Assembly (NCBI GenBank): GCA_015068175.1
Contig: SVLA01000099.1
Span: 1 to 7,710 of the forward strand
Direction of reading: 5' to 3'
From: Oscillospiraceae bacterium
GTDB lineage: Bacteria > Bacillota_A > Clostridia > Oscillospirales > Oscillospiraceae
Length of the DNA stretch: 7,710 nucleotides
Part shown: one piece after another, positions 1 through 5,971 of the stretch
Layout of the letters: each line of letters opens with the position of its first letter
Numbering within the stretch: the stretch's first letter is position 1
Made by a program: the position numbers and the translations under genes
Notes under the pieces: model-generated
Database searches by the model: none
What the model was told of the DNA's origin: nothing
What the model saw: only the letters and a program-made list of their open reading frames with translations

Positions 1-2
1 TT

Positions 3-26
3 TAAGCGGATTTTTTGATCCGCTTA
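3..26. other. Hairpin of unknown role at left edge
   Basis: Nine-base arms (3-11 and 18-26) pair perfectly around a T-rich loop. The T tract is in the loop, not after the stem. It may be part of a terminator for a gene left of the window, but that gene is not visible. Confidence 0.4.
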
Positions 27-47
27 TTGGTCATGCCCTTTTTGCAG

Positions 48-75
48 AAAAAGTGCATCCGTTGCCGGATGCACT
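48..75 (-). terminator. Rho-independent terminator-like hairpin, leftward
   Basis: Ten-base perfect arms (52-61 and 66-75) enclose the loop TTGC. Read on the minus strand, the stem is followed by a run of five U from the A tract at 48-52. No minus-strand gene lies just to its right; only the inverted repeat copy at 98-141 does, so the transcript it would end is unknown. Confidence 0.5.
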
Positions 76-97
76 CATTCTTACAGGGATGCGTACA

Positions 98-141
98 CAG
101 CCTTTGCCGCTAACTTAGTGACATTGGCCCACCGGCAGGTG
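98..141 (-). repeat. Short dispersed repeat, left copy
   Basis: Read on the minus strand this holds a four-base-pair stem (141-138 with 133-130), then the 16-mer CAATGTCACTAAGTTA (126-111), then AAAGGCTG (105-98). The same order of elements occurs on the plus strand at 7595-7637. It leads, in its own orientation, into the terminator-like hairpin at 48-75. It could be the end of a mobile element or a conserved 3' untranslated element; nothing here decides. Confidence 0.6.
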
Positions 142-172
142 CTTTTTCTTCGAAAAAATCCCCTTTCCCCTC

Positions 173-201
173 TTGTTTTTTCCGAATTCCGGGGTTATAA
201 T
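173..201 (+). promoter_or_regulatory. Sigma-A promoter for the DUF1858 gene
   Basis: TTGTTT (173-178) and a perfect TATAAT (196-201) are separated by 17 bp. The -10 box is about 30 bp upstream of the ATG at 232, giving a short leader. Confidence 0.7.
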
Positions 202-231
202 ATCCCGAGAAACCAAAGGAGGCTATTATTC

Positions 232-456
232 ATGGCTGCTAAGATCGAAAAAACCACCATCATCGGCGACATTCTGGACATCGCGCCCCACGCCGCTCCT
301 CTGTTCCTGGCCATCGGCATGCATTGCCTGGGCTGCCCCTCTTCCCGCAGCGAAACCGTCGAGGAAGCCTGTATGGTCCACGGCATCGACTGCGACCCCT
401 TCCTGGCCCAGTTGAACCACTTCCTGGAAGCCTACGAGGCCAGCCAGAACCAGTGA
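232..456 (+). CDS. DUF1858 small redox-disulfide domain protein
   Basis: This 74-aa protein matches the DUF1858 family, also described as the hybrid-cluster-protein-associated redox disulfide domain. The diagnostic part is a CxxC pair in the context GMHCLGCPSS (Cys32 and Cys35), preceded by the typical start in which a helix is set up by 'IGDIL' and 'AAPLFLAIGM'; a third Cys is at 47 and a fourth at 54. The family is small, cytoplasmic and often stands alone; a thiol redox or metal role is presumed, not proven. The ATG at 232 was chosen because AAAGGAGG (215-222) lies 9 bases upstream and a TATAAT box lies before it; an in-frame upstream start near 118 would precede the promoter. The gene is monocistronic, with its own terminator. 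Confidence 0.88.
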   Translation: MAAKIEKTTIIGDILDIAPHAAPLFLAIGMHCLGCPSSRSETVEEACMVHGIDCDPFLAQLNHFLEAYEASQNQ

Positions 457-468
457 TCCACCGGCTAC

Positions 469-502
469 GCCGTCCCGCATCGCCGGGACGGCCTTATTTT
501 TT
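469..502 (+). terminator. Terminator of the DUF1858 gene
   Basis: Nine-base GC-rich arms (469-477 and 484-492) are followed by a T-rich tail with six consecutive T (497-502). It starts 12 bases after the stop codon. Confidence 0.9.
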
Positions 503-530
503 GAACAGATTGAATTTTCAAGTACAGGAC

Positions 531-547
531 GGCGGCTTGCTGCCGCC
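531..547. other. Small GC hairpin
   Basis: GGCGGC (531-536) pairs with GCCGCC (542-547) around a five-base loop. It sits just upstream of the palindromic repeat at 563-580 and may be part of the same repeat element. Confidence 0.4.
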
Positions 548-561
548 CTGCGGCACCAAAA

Positions 562-592
562 GCTTCCCCCTGGGGGGAAGGTTTTGTAAACA
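562..592. repeat. Palindromic repeat, copy 1
   Basis: Perfect eight-base arms CTTCCCCC (563-570) and GGGGGAAG (573-580) are followed by GGTTTTGTAAACA. A similar unit, with the same GGGAAGGTTTT core, lies at 1324-1352 before the next gene. Short C-run/G-run palindromes of this type look like dispersed REP- or MITE-like sequences. A role in mRNA processing or attenuation is possible. Confidence 0.55.
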
Positions 593-615
593 ACACTTTA
601 CCCCAGGAGGCATTT

Positions 616-1290
616 ATGAAACTTCCCATTTCCCGGCGGCTGTTGGCCTGCTGTGATTATGTAAACCCCGGCGACCGCATCGCCGACGTTGGCTGCGACC
701 ACGGCTACCTGTCCATCCACCTGCTGACCCAGGGCATCGCCCGGTCCGCCATCGCCTCGGACGTGGCCGAAGGCCCCCTGCAAAGCGCCATCCGTAATGC
801 CGACAAGTTCGGCGTCCGGGACAAGATCGCCTTCTATCTCTCCGACGGTGTCCGCAATGTCCCCCGGGATTTCGACACCCTCATCTGCGCGGGCATGGGG
901 GCCGACACCATGATCTCCATTCTGGAAGCCGCCCCCTGGCTGAGAGATCCCAAATACCGCCTGATCCTCCAATGCCAAAGCAAGCGGCCGGAGCTGCGGA
1001 AATATCTTTATGCCAACGGCTGGCGCATCCCCCGGGAGATCCTGGTGAAGGAGGGCAAATTCTATTACCCCATCACCGAAGTGATCTACGAACCGGGCCA
1101 CAGCCTCACCCCCGGCGGCTATCATATTACCCCCGCCCTGATCCAAAGCGGCAGTCCCCTTCTGCCGGAATTTGCCCAGCGGGTCATCCGCGGCCTGGAG
1201 GCCACCGTGGCCGGCCTGGAACGCACCGGCGGTGAAAAATACAAAGAATGCAAAACCGTTTTGGAAGAACTGAAGAACACCGTATTATAA
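616..1290 (+). CDS. trmK: tRNA (adenine(22)-N(1))-methyltransferase TrmK
   Basis: The 224-aa product fits TrmK, a class I SAM-dependent enzyme that methylates N1 of A22 in bacterial tRNA in the cytoplasm. Visible signatures are the SAM-binding motif IADVGCDHGYLSI (residues 22-34), the acidic Asp49 at the end of strand 2 (ASDVAEGPL), the family motif CAGMGADTMISIL (91-103), and LILQCQSKRPELRKYL (116-131), where relatives usually have LILQP-type sequence. The C-terminal part (about 165-224) is helical and charged, as expected for the family's coiled-coil tail. Length is close to the family norm. AGGAGG at 605-610 sits 5 bases before the ATG. The gene is followed, after a 98-base gap with a palindromic repeat, by a Nif3-family gene; trmK next to a Nif3/YqfO-type gene is a common Firmicutes arrangement. 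No clear promoter was found upstream. Confidence 0.93.
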   Translation: MKLPISRRLLACCDYVNPGDRIADVGCDHGYLSIHLLTQGIARSAIASDVAEGPLQSAIRNADKFGVRDKIAFYLSDGVRNVPRDFDTLICAGMGADTMISILEAAPWLRDPKYRLILQCQSKRPELRKYLYANGWRIPREILVKEGKFYYPITEVIYEPGHSLTPGGYHITPALIQSGSPLLPEFAQRVIRGLEATVAGLERTGGEKYKECKTVLEELKNTVL

Positions 1291-1323
1291 ATTGGGATTT
1301 TTCACGGCGCCATAGCGTCCCAA

Positions 1324-1352
1324 GTTCCCCCCCGAGGGAAGGTTTTCAAACA
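1324..1352. repeat. Palindromic repeat, copy 2
   Basis: TTCCC (1325-1329) and GGGAA (1336-1340) form a degenerate palindrome followed by GGTTTTCAAACA, resembling the copy at 562-592. It lies between trmK and the Nif3-like gene. Immediately upstream, TTGGGA (1292-1297) and TCCCAA (1318-1323) can pair around the palindrome GGCGCC. Confidence 0.45.
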
Positions 1353-1388
1353 GCCCGATCAACTGCAATTTAAACAGGAGGACCTGCC

Positions 1389-2180
1389 ATGACTACCGTC
1401 AACGATATTCTGACCTGCATCGACCGCCTGGCCCCATCCTTTATGAAAGAAAAATGGGACAACGTGGGCCTGCTCTGCGGCAGTAAGAACACCCCGGCCA
1501 CCAAGATCCTGGTGGCCCTGGACCCCTTCGAACACGTCTGCCGGGAAGCAGCCGACTGGGGCGCCCAGCTCATTGTGACCCACCACCCCATCATTTTCCA
1601 GCCCCTGCCCAGTCTCACCGACGAGACCTCCATCGGCCGGGGCATTATGGAGCTGTGCCGCTGCGGCATCTCCGCCATCAATGCCCACACCAATCTGGAT
1701 TCCTGCCCCATGGGCGTCAACGACGAGCTGGCCCGGATCTTGGGTCTGCGGGACATTGAGGTGACCCACCCCGTAGGCGCCGACACCGAGGGCCGGCCCT
1801 TCGGTCTGCTGCGCTCCGGCAATGTGGACGAAATGCCCCTGGAGGACTTCCTGGCCCACGTCAAGGCCCGGCTGGGGACCCCCACCCTGCGCTATGCAGA
1901 CGGCGGCAGACCGGTCCGCCGGGTGGCCGTGGGCGGCGGCAGTTGCGCCGGCGCCATGCGCCAGGCCATCGATGACGGCTGCGACACCTTCGTCACCGCC
2001 GACGTCAAATACAACCAGTTCTGGGACGCCAGGGATCTGGGACTGAACCTCATCGATGCGGGCCACTTCTATACCGAAAACCCCATCTGCGCTGTCCTGG
2101 CCAGCATTTTGCGGGACCATTTCCCCGATGTTGAGGTAAAAATCTCCGAAACACACGGAGATTGTATGAAATTCTATTGA
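1389..2180 (+). CDS. Nif3-like dinuclear metal center protein
   Basis: The 263-aa product belongs to the Nif3/YbgI/YqfO family, which forms hexameric rings with a two-metal site; its biochemical role is unsettled. All expected ligands are visible: His65-His66 in VTHHPIIF, Asp104 in AHTNLD, and His226 and Glu230 in GHFYTE. The N-terminal family motif EKWDNVGLL (21-29) is also intact. The motif TADVKYNQFWDA (203-214) has Asn where many relatives have His after KY; that His is not thought to be a core metal ligand. The length matches the single-domain E. coli YbgI type; the longer B. subtilis YqfO carries an extra inserted domain missing here. AGGAGG (1376-1381) is 7 bases before the ATG. It is probably transcribed with trmK. 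The gene's last codons overlap a promoter for the next gene. Confidence 0.93.
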   Translation: MTTVNDILTCIDRLAPSFMKEKWDNVGLLCGSKNTPATKILVALDPFEHVCREAADWGAQLIVTHHPIIFQPLPSLTDETSIGRGIMELCRCGISAINAHTNLDSCPMGVNDELARILGLRDIEVTHPVGADTEGRPFGLLRSGNVDEMPLEDFLAHVKARLGTPTLRYADGGRPVRRVAVGGGSCAGAMRQAIDDGCDTFVTADVKYNQFWDARDLGLNLIDAGHFYTENPICAVLASILRDHFPDVEVKISETHGDCMKFY

Positions 2181-2205
2181 TTTTTTCACCATTTGGTGCT
2201 AAAAT
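2177..2205 (+). promoter_or_regulatory. Promoter of the YebC-family gene
   Basis: TTGATT (2177-2182) overlaps the Nif3-like stop codon and is 17 bp from TAAAAT (2200-2205). The spacer holds a small palindrome, CACCA-TT-TGGTG (2187-2198), which could be a regulator site or coincidence. Confidence 0.65.
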
Positions 2206-2238
2206 AGTTGCGATATTTTTTGAAGGGAAGAACTACTT

Positions 2239-2964
2239 ATGTCCGGACATTCCAAATGGCATAACATCCAGAAAACCAAGGGCGCGCAGGACGCCAAGCG
2301 CGCTGCCGCTTTTACCAAGATCGCCAAGGAGCTGATGGTCGCCGTGAAGGAAGGCGGCGGTATCACCGACCCTGCCCATAACTCCCGTCTGGCCACCGTC
2401 ATCACCAAGGCCAAGGCCGCCAATATGCCCAACGACAACATCAAGCGCTGCCTGGAGAAGGCCGCCGGTGCCGGCGCCGGCGACAGCTACGAATCCATCA
2501 CCTACGAAGGCTACGGCCCCGGCGGTGTCGCCGTCATCGTGGAGACCATGACCGACAACCGTAACCGTACTGCCGGCAATATGCGCCACCACTTCGACAA
2601 GTTCGGCGGCAACCTGGGCACCAATGGCTGCGTGAGCTGGTCCTTCGACAAGAAGGGCGTCCTGGTCATCGACAACTCCGAGGAGGAGCTGGACGAGGAA
2701 GAAGTCATGATGGACGCCATGGACGCCGGCGCTGACGATTTCGAGGCCGACGGCGATGTATTTACCATCTATACCCAGCCCGATGACTTCAACGACGTGG
2801 TGGCCGGCCTGGGCAAGTACACCTTCGTGTCCGCCCAGATCGAAATGGTGCCCCAGAACTATCAAACCCTGAACGAAGAGCAGGCCAAGCTGATGGAAAA
2901 GCTCATCGACACCATGGAAGACGATGACGATGTCCAGAACGTCTGGCACAACTGGGAAGAGTAA
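2239..2964 (+). CDS. YebC/TACO1-family translation factor or regulator
   Basis: The 241-aa protein matches the YebC/PmpR/TACO1 family over its full length. It starts with the hallmark SGHSKWHNIQKTKGAQDAKR and continues with the conserved TKAKAANMPNDNIKR and the YEGYGPGGVAVIVE core. An acidic middle segment (EEELDEEEVMMDAMDAGADD) and the C-terminal end DVQNVWHNWEE are typical. Members were first described as DNA-binding regulators; more recent work on some members links them to relief of ribosome stalling, for example at proline stretches. The start codon is fixed by the conserved N terminus, although the Shine-Dalgarno sequence is weak (GAAGG, 2222-2226). GC content is high; 2461-2520 is about 72 percent by hand count. 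The last 19 bases plus one downstream base recur 843 bp further on, so the 3' end borders an insertion. Confidence 0.93.
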   Translation: MSGHSKWHNIQKTKGAQDAKRAAAFTKIAKELMVAVKEGGGITDPAHNSRLATVITKAKAANMPNDNIKRCLEKAAGAGAGDSYESITYEGYGPGGVAVIVETMTDNRNRTAGNMRHHFDKFGGNLGTNGCVSWSFDKKGVLVIDNSEEELDEEEVMMDAMDAGADDFEADGDVFTIYTQPDDFNDVVAGLGKYTFVSAQIEMVPQNYQTLNEEQAKLMEKLIDTMEDDDDVQNVWHNWEE

Positions 2965-2965
2965 T
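2946..2965 (+). repeat. 20-bp direct repeat, left copy (3' end of YebC-family gene)
   Basis: The 20-mer GCACAACTGGGAAGAGTAAT covers the last five sense codons' worth of sequence and the TAA stop. It is identical at 3789-3808. The flanks differ, except that TCTG precedes both with a one-base length difference. Confidence 0.95.
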
Positions 2966-2977
2966 TGAACAAACATA

Positions 2978-3005
2978 TATGCCCAGCCGTTTCCGGCTGG
3001 GCATA
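2978..3005. terminator. Strong hairpin, possible bidirectional terminator
   Basis: Twelve-base perfect arms (2978-2989 and 2994-3005) enclose the loop TTTC. The downstream tail is only moderately U-rich on either strand (CTCAATTTTC on plus). It could end both the YebC-family transcript and the convergent NPCBM-like transcript. Confidence 0.6.
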
Positions 3006-3079
3006 CTCAATTTTCAATAAAGCACGCAGAAGAGGCATTTTCTGGAGCTTGCTCCCTCTACTGACTTTCGCGTTCCATA

Positions 3080-3703
3080 TTACTTCGACACTTGCGCATC
3101 CACAACGCAGACGGTAACGCCACCCATAATGCCGGAATAACCTTGATCCTGAACTCCCTCTGCAGCAAACGTGAGTATCGAGGCCCTTTGAATATCAACG
3201 CTGAAGCTCGCTTCTTCCGTTTTCATATTGATGGGCAATGACTCGTAGATTAGCACCCCGTCAGCATATACTTTAAATACAATAAGGACCTCAGCCCATT
3301 GCTCTTGAGCCGCTGCATAAAAAGTGCCTGTCAGTGTTGAATAATGACCTTCTGTTTTAAACGAAATACTCGCCTCATTCCACTGCTCGCCATCATCTGC
3401 CAAGGAATTATATGAACTATGCATGCAAACACAGGGCCCTTCGTATACTTTTCCACTCGGTCCAGTATCTTGTGATTGATCAACGTAGGCATGCCCAATG
3501 GTTTTAGCAACAGAAAGCTCTGCCACTTTTATCTCATCCGGATATGTGGGCGTCACCGGCCCTCCGTTCGTATTATTCGTATTATTCATATTATTTCCAC
3601 ATTTCACAAAAAGGAACAGCAGCAGAATGACGACAATAGCGCCGCCAATGATCTCTGCAATTGAGCCGCTTTTCTTCCTAATTATGACCTCATATTCTTC
3701 CAT
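3080..3703 (-). CDS. Membrane-anchored NPCBM-like extracellular protein
   Basis: The 207-aa product has a short charged N terminus, one hydrophobic helix (about residues 17-34, IAEIIGGAIVVILLLFLF), an Asn/Thr-rich linker (36-52) and an outside domain (about 55-203). That domain resembles the NPCBM/NEW2 putative carbohydrate-binding fold: an aromatic HYSTLTGTFYA segment, then VLIVFKVYADGVLIYES (139-155), then FSVDIQRASILTFAAEG, matching the family's F-x-VyaDG-xLy-S and VDv pattern. The match is from memory of the family, not a search. Inside lie Cys91 and Cys93. Cys35 follows the helix but lacks a good lipobox. Likely role: surface binding of a glycan or wall component; function otherwise unknown. 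CCTCCTT at 3712-3718 is a good ribosome site 8 bases before the ATG. The gene is AT-richer than its neighbours and is the sole gene in the inserted block. Confidence 0.75.
   Translation of the reverse strand: MEEYEVIIRKKSGSIAEIIGGAIVVILLLFLFVKCGNNMNNTNNTNGGPVTPTYPDEIKVAELSVAKTIGHAYVDQSQDTGPSGKVYEGPCVCMHSSYNSLADDGEQWNEASISFKTEGHYSTLTGTFYAAAQEQWAEVLIVFKVYADGVLIYESLPINMKTEEASFSVDIQRASILTFAAEGVQDQGYSGIMGGVTVCVVDAQVSK
3567..3593. repeat. Three 9-bp tandem units in the linker
   Basis: TTCGTATTA, TTCGTATTA and TTCATATTA follow each other. They encode the NN-T/M linker of the NPCBM-like protein. Unit length is a multiple of three, so copy changes would alter linker length and keep the frame. Confidence 0.8.
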
Positions 3704-3726
3704 GAATCACGCCTCCTTTTTGTTTC

Positions 3727-3755
3727 ATACTACACCAGGACAGACCCAATGTCAA
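3727..3755 (-). promoter_or_regulatory. Sigma-A promoter of the NPCBM-like gene
   Basis: On the minus strand TTGACA (3755-3750) is 17 bp from TAGTAT (3732-3727). The -10 box is 23 bp upstream of the ATG. The consensus -35 suggests strong constitutive expression. It lies inside the inserted block. Confidence 0.8.
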
Positions 3756-3788
3756 CAGAAAATCCTCTCCCCCCTCCATACCAAATCT

Positions 3789-3808
3789 GCACAACTGGGA
3801 AGAGTAAT
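3789..3808 (+). repeat. 20-bp direct repeat, right copy
   Basis: This is the orphan copy of the YebC-family gene end, still reading HNWEE and a stop. It leads directly to a strong terminator at 3818-3848, as expected for the original downstream sequence of that gene. Confidence 0.95.
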
Positions 3809-3817
3809 ACCATCCCC

Positions 3818-3848
3818 GCCCCGGATCCACCGTGATCCGGGGCCTTTT
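3818..3848 (+). terminator. Terminator, probably the original one of the YebC-family gene
   Basis: Ten-base perfect arms (3818-3827 and 3834-3843) enclose CACCGT and are followed by CTTTTC. It sits 10 bases after the right 20-bp repeat and no plus-strand gene now ends just before it. Confidence 0.85.
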
Positions 3849-3868
3849 CATTCAAAATTCCACCTCTG

Positions 3869-3902
3869 TCGGGTTGATTTTCCCATTTTCGGGTTGTATA
3901 AT
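3869..3902 (+). promoter_or_regulatory. Promoter of the LytTR/GHKL operon with a direct repeat
   Basis: TTGATT (3874-3879) and a perfect TATAAT (3897-3902) have a 17-bp spacer. TCGGGTTG occurs twice, at 3869-3876 and 3889-3896, 20 bp apart, overlapping the -35 box and abutting the -10 box. Two copies on the same helix face suggest a regulator site, possibly for the LytTR protein itself. Confidence 0.75.
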
Positions 3903-3933
3903 CGACTTAGCACACACGAAAGGAGGACACTCC

Positions 3934-4671
3934 ATGAATTATCAAATGCGGATCGCCATCTGTGACGACAGCGATCAGGACCGCCTGACCATGAAGGCCC
4001 TGGTAGCCGAATATCTGGACCTGCACAATTATCACATCGCTATCGACGAATTCTCCTCCGGCGAAGCCTTCCTGGCCGCCGATATTGCGTCCTACGATCT
4101 GGCCATCCTGGACATTTTCATGGGCGAACTCACAGGCATCCAAACCGCCCGGCAGCTTGTGGAAGACCATCCCAAACTGCAGATCATTTTCTGCAGCACC
4201 TCCAACGCCTACGCCGCCGAATCCTACGATGTCTCCGCCCTGCGGTATTTTATCAAACCCATCTCCCGGGAAAAACTGTTCGGTACCCTGGACCGGTTTT
4301 TCCACGTCCATACCTCCCTGCGGACCCTGACGTACAAACAAAACCGCATGGATGAACACATTTACATCACCGACCTTCTGTGGGTGGAAGCCGACGGCCA
4401 CAAAAGCATCCTCCACACCCGCAAAGGTGACATCACCACCCGCACCCCCTACAGCCAGATCTGCGAGGAATTGAAAGATGCGGATTTCGTCCGCCCCATC
4501 CGTTACGCCCTGGTGTCTCTGGCCGCCATCGCCACCATCCCCAGCGACGTGCTGACCCTCACCGACGGCTCCACGGTCCCCATCAGCCGGGACCAGCGCG
4601 CCAGGATCAAGCAAGCCTTCATGGATTACAAAATGCGGATCCTTCTGCGGAAAGGCGGGATCCCCACATGA
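3934..4671 (+). CDS. LytTR-family response regulator (AgrA/VirR-like)
   Basis: The 245-aa protein has an N-terminal receiver domain and a C-terminal LytTR DNA-binding domain. Receiver features are the acidic pair Asp11-Asp12 (IAICDD), the probable phosphorylation site Asp60 (LAILDIFMGELTG), Ser/Thr 88-89 (IIFCSTS) and Lys108 (RYFIKPI). The LytTR domain (about 138-235) shows HIYITDLLWVEADGHKSILH and YALVSLAAIATIPSDVL, then the dG-S-x-PISR motif. It should be phosphorylated by the overlapping kinase and regulate transcription by binding direct-repeat sites. The start at 3934 follows AAAGGAGG (3919-3926, 7 bases away) and the promoter; an earlier in-frame start near 3832 lies upstream of that promoter and is rejected. 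The target genes are not visible apart from its own promoter. Confidence 0.92.
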   Translation: MNYQMRIAICDDSDQDRLTMKALVAEYLDLHNYHIAIDEFSSGEAFLAADIASYDLAILDIFMGELTGIQTARQLVEDHPKLQIIFCSTSNAYAAESYDVSALRYFIKPISREKLFGTLDRFFHVHTSLRTLTYKQNRMDEHIYITDLLWVEADGHKSILHTRKGDITTRTPYSQICEELKDADFVRPIRYALVSLAAIATIPSDVLTLTDGSTVPISRDQRARIKQAFMDYKMRILLRKGGIPT

Positions 4672-5966
4672 TCATTATTGCCTCTTTCCTGCTTCTGCTC
4701 TGCTCCTGCGTGGGCATCGCCCTGCGCTACGCCCCCTTCGCCCCCATCATCTCCCCCCACCAAAAGCGGGATCTGCGCATCTGCTATACCATCGCCATCA
4801 TGCTGAAGCTGGTATCCCTGGTGATCCTCATGGCCGCCGGCGGTGTGGAAGGTGCCTTCCTTTATTTGCGCTACGGATTGCTGTTCCACGCCGCGATCCT
4901 GACCCTGGTGAATATTTTTCTGATCCCCGGCCATCTGCGGGAGCATCTGTTTGTGTTTGGTGTGGTCATGACCTTCAAATATCTGCTGATGGCCATTCCC
5001 AATTACCTCATCACCCTCTATCCCGACGGCACCCCCACCGCCTATCTGTTTTTGATTCTGGTCACCTATACCGCTACATTGCTGATCAGCTATTTCCCAC
5101 TGCGCCGGCTGCTGAAAAAAACCATCACCCCCTTCCTCCATCTGCAGGAAGGCAGTTATTGGAACACCGTCTGGTTCATTCCCATCGCCCTTTTCGGTAT
5201 TCGCTTCCTCCAGGTGGGCGGCGAGCATAACACCGGCAGCATCGTGCAGCTTTTGAGCCACGGTCTGTCCGCTTCCATCGTAATTCTGATGTGCATGAGT
5301 ATTACCAAGAGCCATCAGCGTGAATCCGGCAAGCGCCATCTGGAGGCGCAGCTTCTCCAGCAGCAGGGCCACTATCTGGCGCTGCAGGCCCATGTGGAGG
5401 ATGCCCGCAAGACCCGCCACGATCTCAAGCACCATATGGCCGCCATTTTGAACCTGGTGGAACACAACGACCGGGAAGGCTGCCGGAATTATTGCATGGA
5501 CCTGATGGATTCCGTCCAGGTCCGGGAACACATCCCCTACACCGGCAATTCCGCCGCCGACGGTGTACTGTACCATTACCTCCAGCGTTGCCGGGATTAT
5601 GAGGTCCAACTGGAATTGCGCGGCATCATCAATAGTCCCGGCATTGCCGACGTGGATCTGTGCGTTCTCCTGGGCAACGCTCTGGACAATGCCCTGGCCG
5701 CCTGCCAAACAGTCCCCGAAAACCGTTTCATCCAGGTCATCAGCCAGTCGGAAAATCAGCTTTTGTCCATCATGGTCCGCAATAACCACGACGGCCAGAT
5801 CCGCCAGACCGACCGTGGCATTCTGTCCCGGAAGCGCGACAACGCCCCCGGCATCGGCCTTCAGTCCATGGAAGCGGTCTGCCGCCGCTGCGGCGGTGAA
5901 ATGACCATCCATTATGACCACGAGACCTTCACCGTCATCTTCCTCCTCCCCCTCTCGGACCAATAA
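4668..5966 (+). CDS. GHKL-family membrane sensor histidine kinase (AgrC-like)
   Basis: The 432-aa protein begins with a hydrophobic region of about six or seven membrane helices (roughly 2-19, 38-57, 66-87, 93-112, 124-143, 167-182 and 191-211). A coiled-coil-like linker (215-245) follows, then the kinase. The phosphoacceptor is probably His251 in TRHDLKHHM. The ATP-binding part has the N box LLGNALDNALAA (Asn337, Asn341) and the G box APGIGLQSM (393-401). This architecture matches AgrC/ComD-type and GHKL sensors of Firmicutes that often read peptide signals. Its ATG shares four bases (ATGA) with the stop of the regulator gene, so the two are translationally coupled and almost certainly partners. 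No agrB-, agrD- or transporter-like gene is beside it, so the signal is unknown. Confidence 0.92.
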   Translation: MIIIASFLLLLCSCVGIALRYAPFAPIISPHQKRDLRICYTIAIMLKLVSLVILMAAGGVEGAFLYLRYGLLFHAAILTLVNIFLIPGHLREHLFVFGVVMTFKYLLMAIPNYLITLYPDGTPTAYLFLILVTYTATLLISYFPLRRLLKKTITPFLHLQEGSYWNTVWFIPIALFGIRFLQVGGEHNTGSIVQLLSHGLSASIVILMCMSITKSHQRESGKRHLEAQLLQQQGHYLALQAHVEDARKTRHDLKHHMAAILNLVEHNDREGCRNYCMDLMDSVQVREHIPYTGNSAADGVLYHYLQRCRDYEVQLELRGIINSPGIADVDLCVLLGNALDNALAACQTVPENRFIQVISQSENQLLSIMVRNNHDGQIRQTDRGILSRKRDNAPGIGLQSMEAVCRRCGGEMTIHYDHETFTVIFLLPLSDQ

Positions 5967-5971
5967 CACGC

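Larger units (their letters stand above)
2966..3808. mobile_element. Putative 843-bp insertion at the 3' end of the YebC-family gene
   Basis: Identical 20-bp direct repeats lie 843 bp apart. Between them is AT-richer DNA (about 42 percent GC by hand count at 3241-3300) with a single oppositely oriented gene, its promoter and a hairpin. A strong terminator that would suit the YebC-family gene lies just beyond the right repeat. This is the pattern left by an element that inserts into a gene 3' end and rebuilds it, as islands using tyrosine recombinases do. No integrase or transposase is encoded, so any mobilisation would be in trans. Repeat-mediated recombination or a non-mobile duplication are alternatives. 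The unit boundary may equally be written 2946-3788. Confidence 0.6.

Noticed and set aside
118..231. N-terminal extension of the DUF1858 protein from a start at 118
   Set aside because: The promoter TATAAT at 196-201 and the ribosome site at 215-222 lie downstream of it, and the extension does not resemble the family.
598..2976. Minus-strand frames opposite trmK, the Nif3-like gene and the YebC-family gene
   Set aside because: Low-complexity Gly/Val/Ala/Asp composition, no ribosome sites, and fully conserved genes on the other strand.
3832..3933. N-terminal extension of the LytTR regulator from 3832
   Set aside because: It runs through a terminator and the promoter, and the receiver domain begins properly at the 3934 start.
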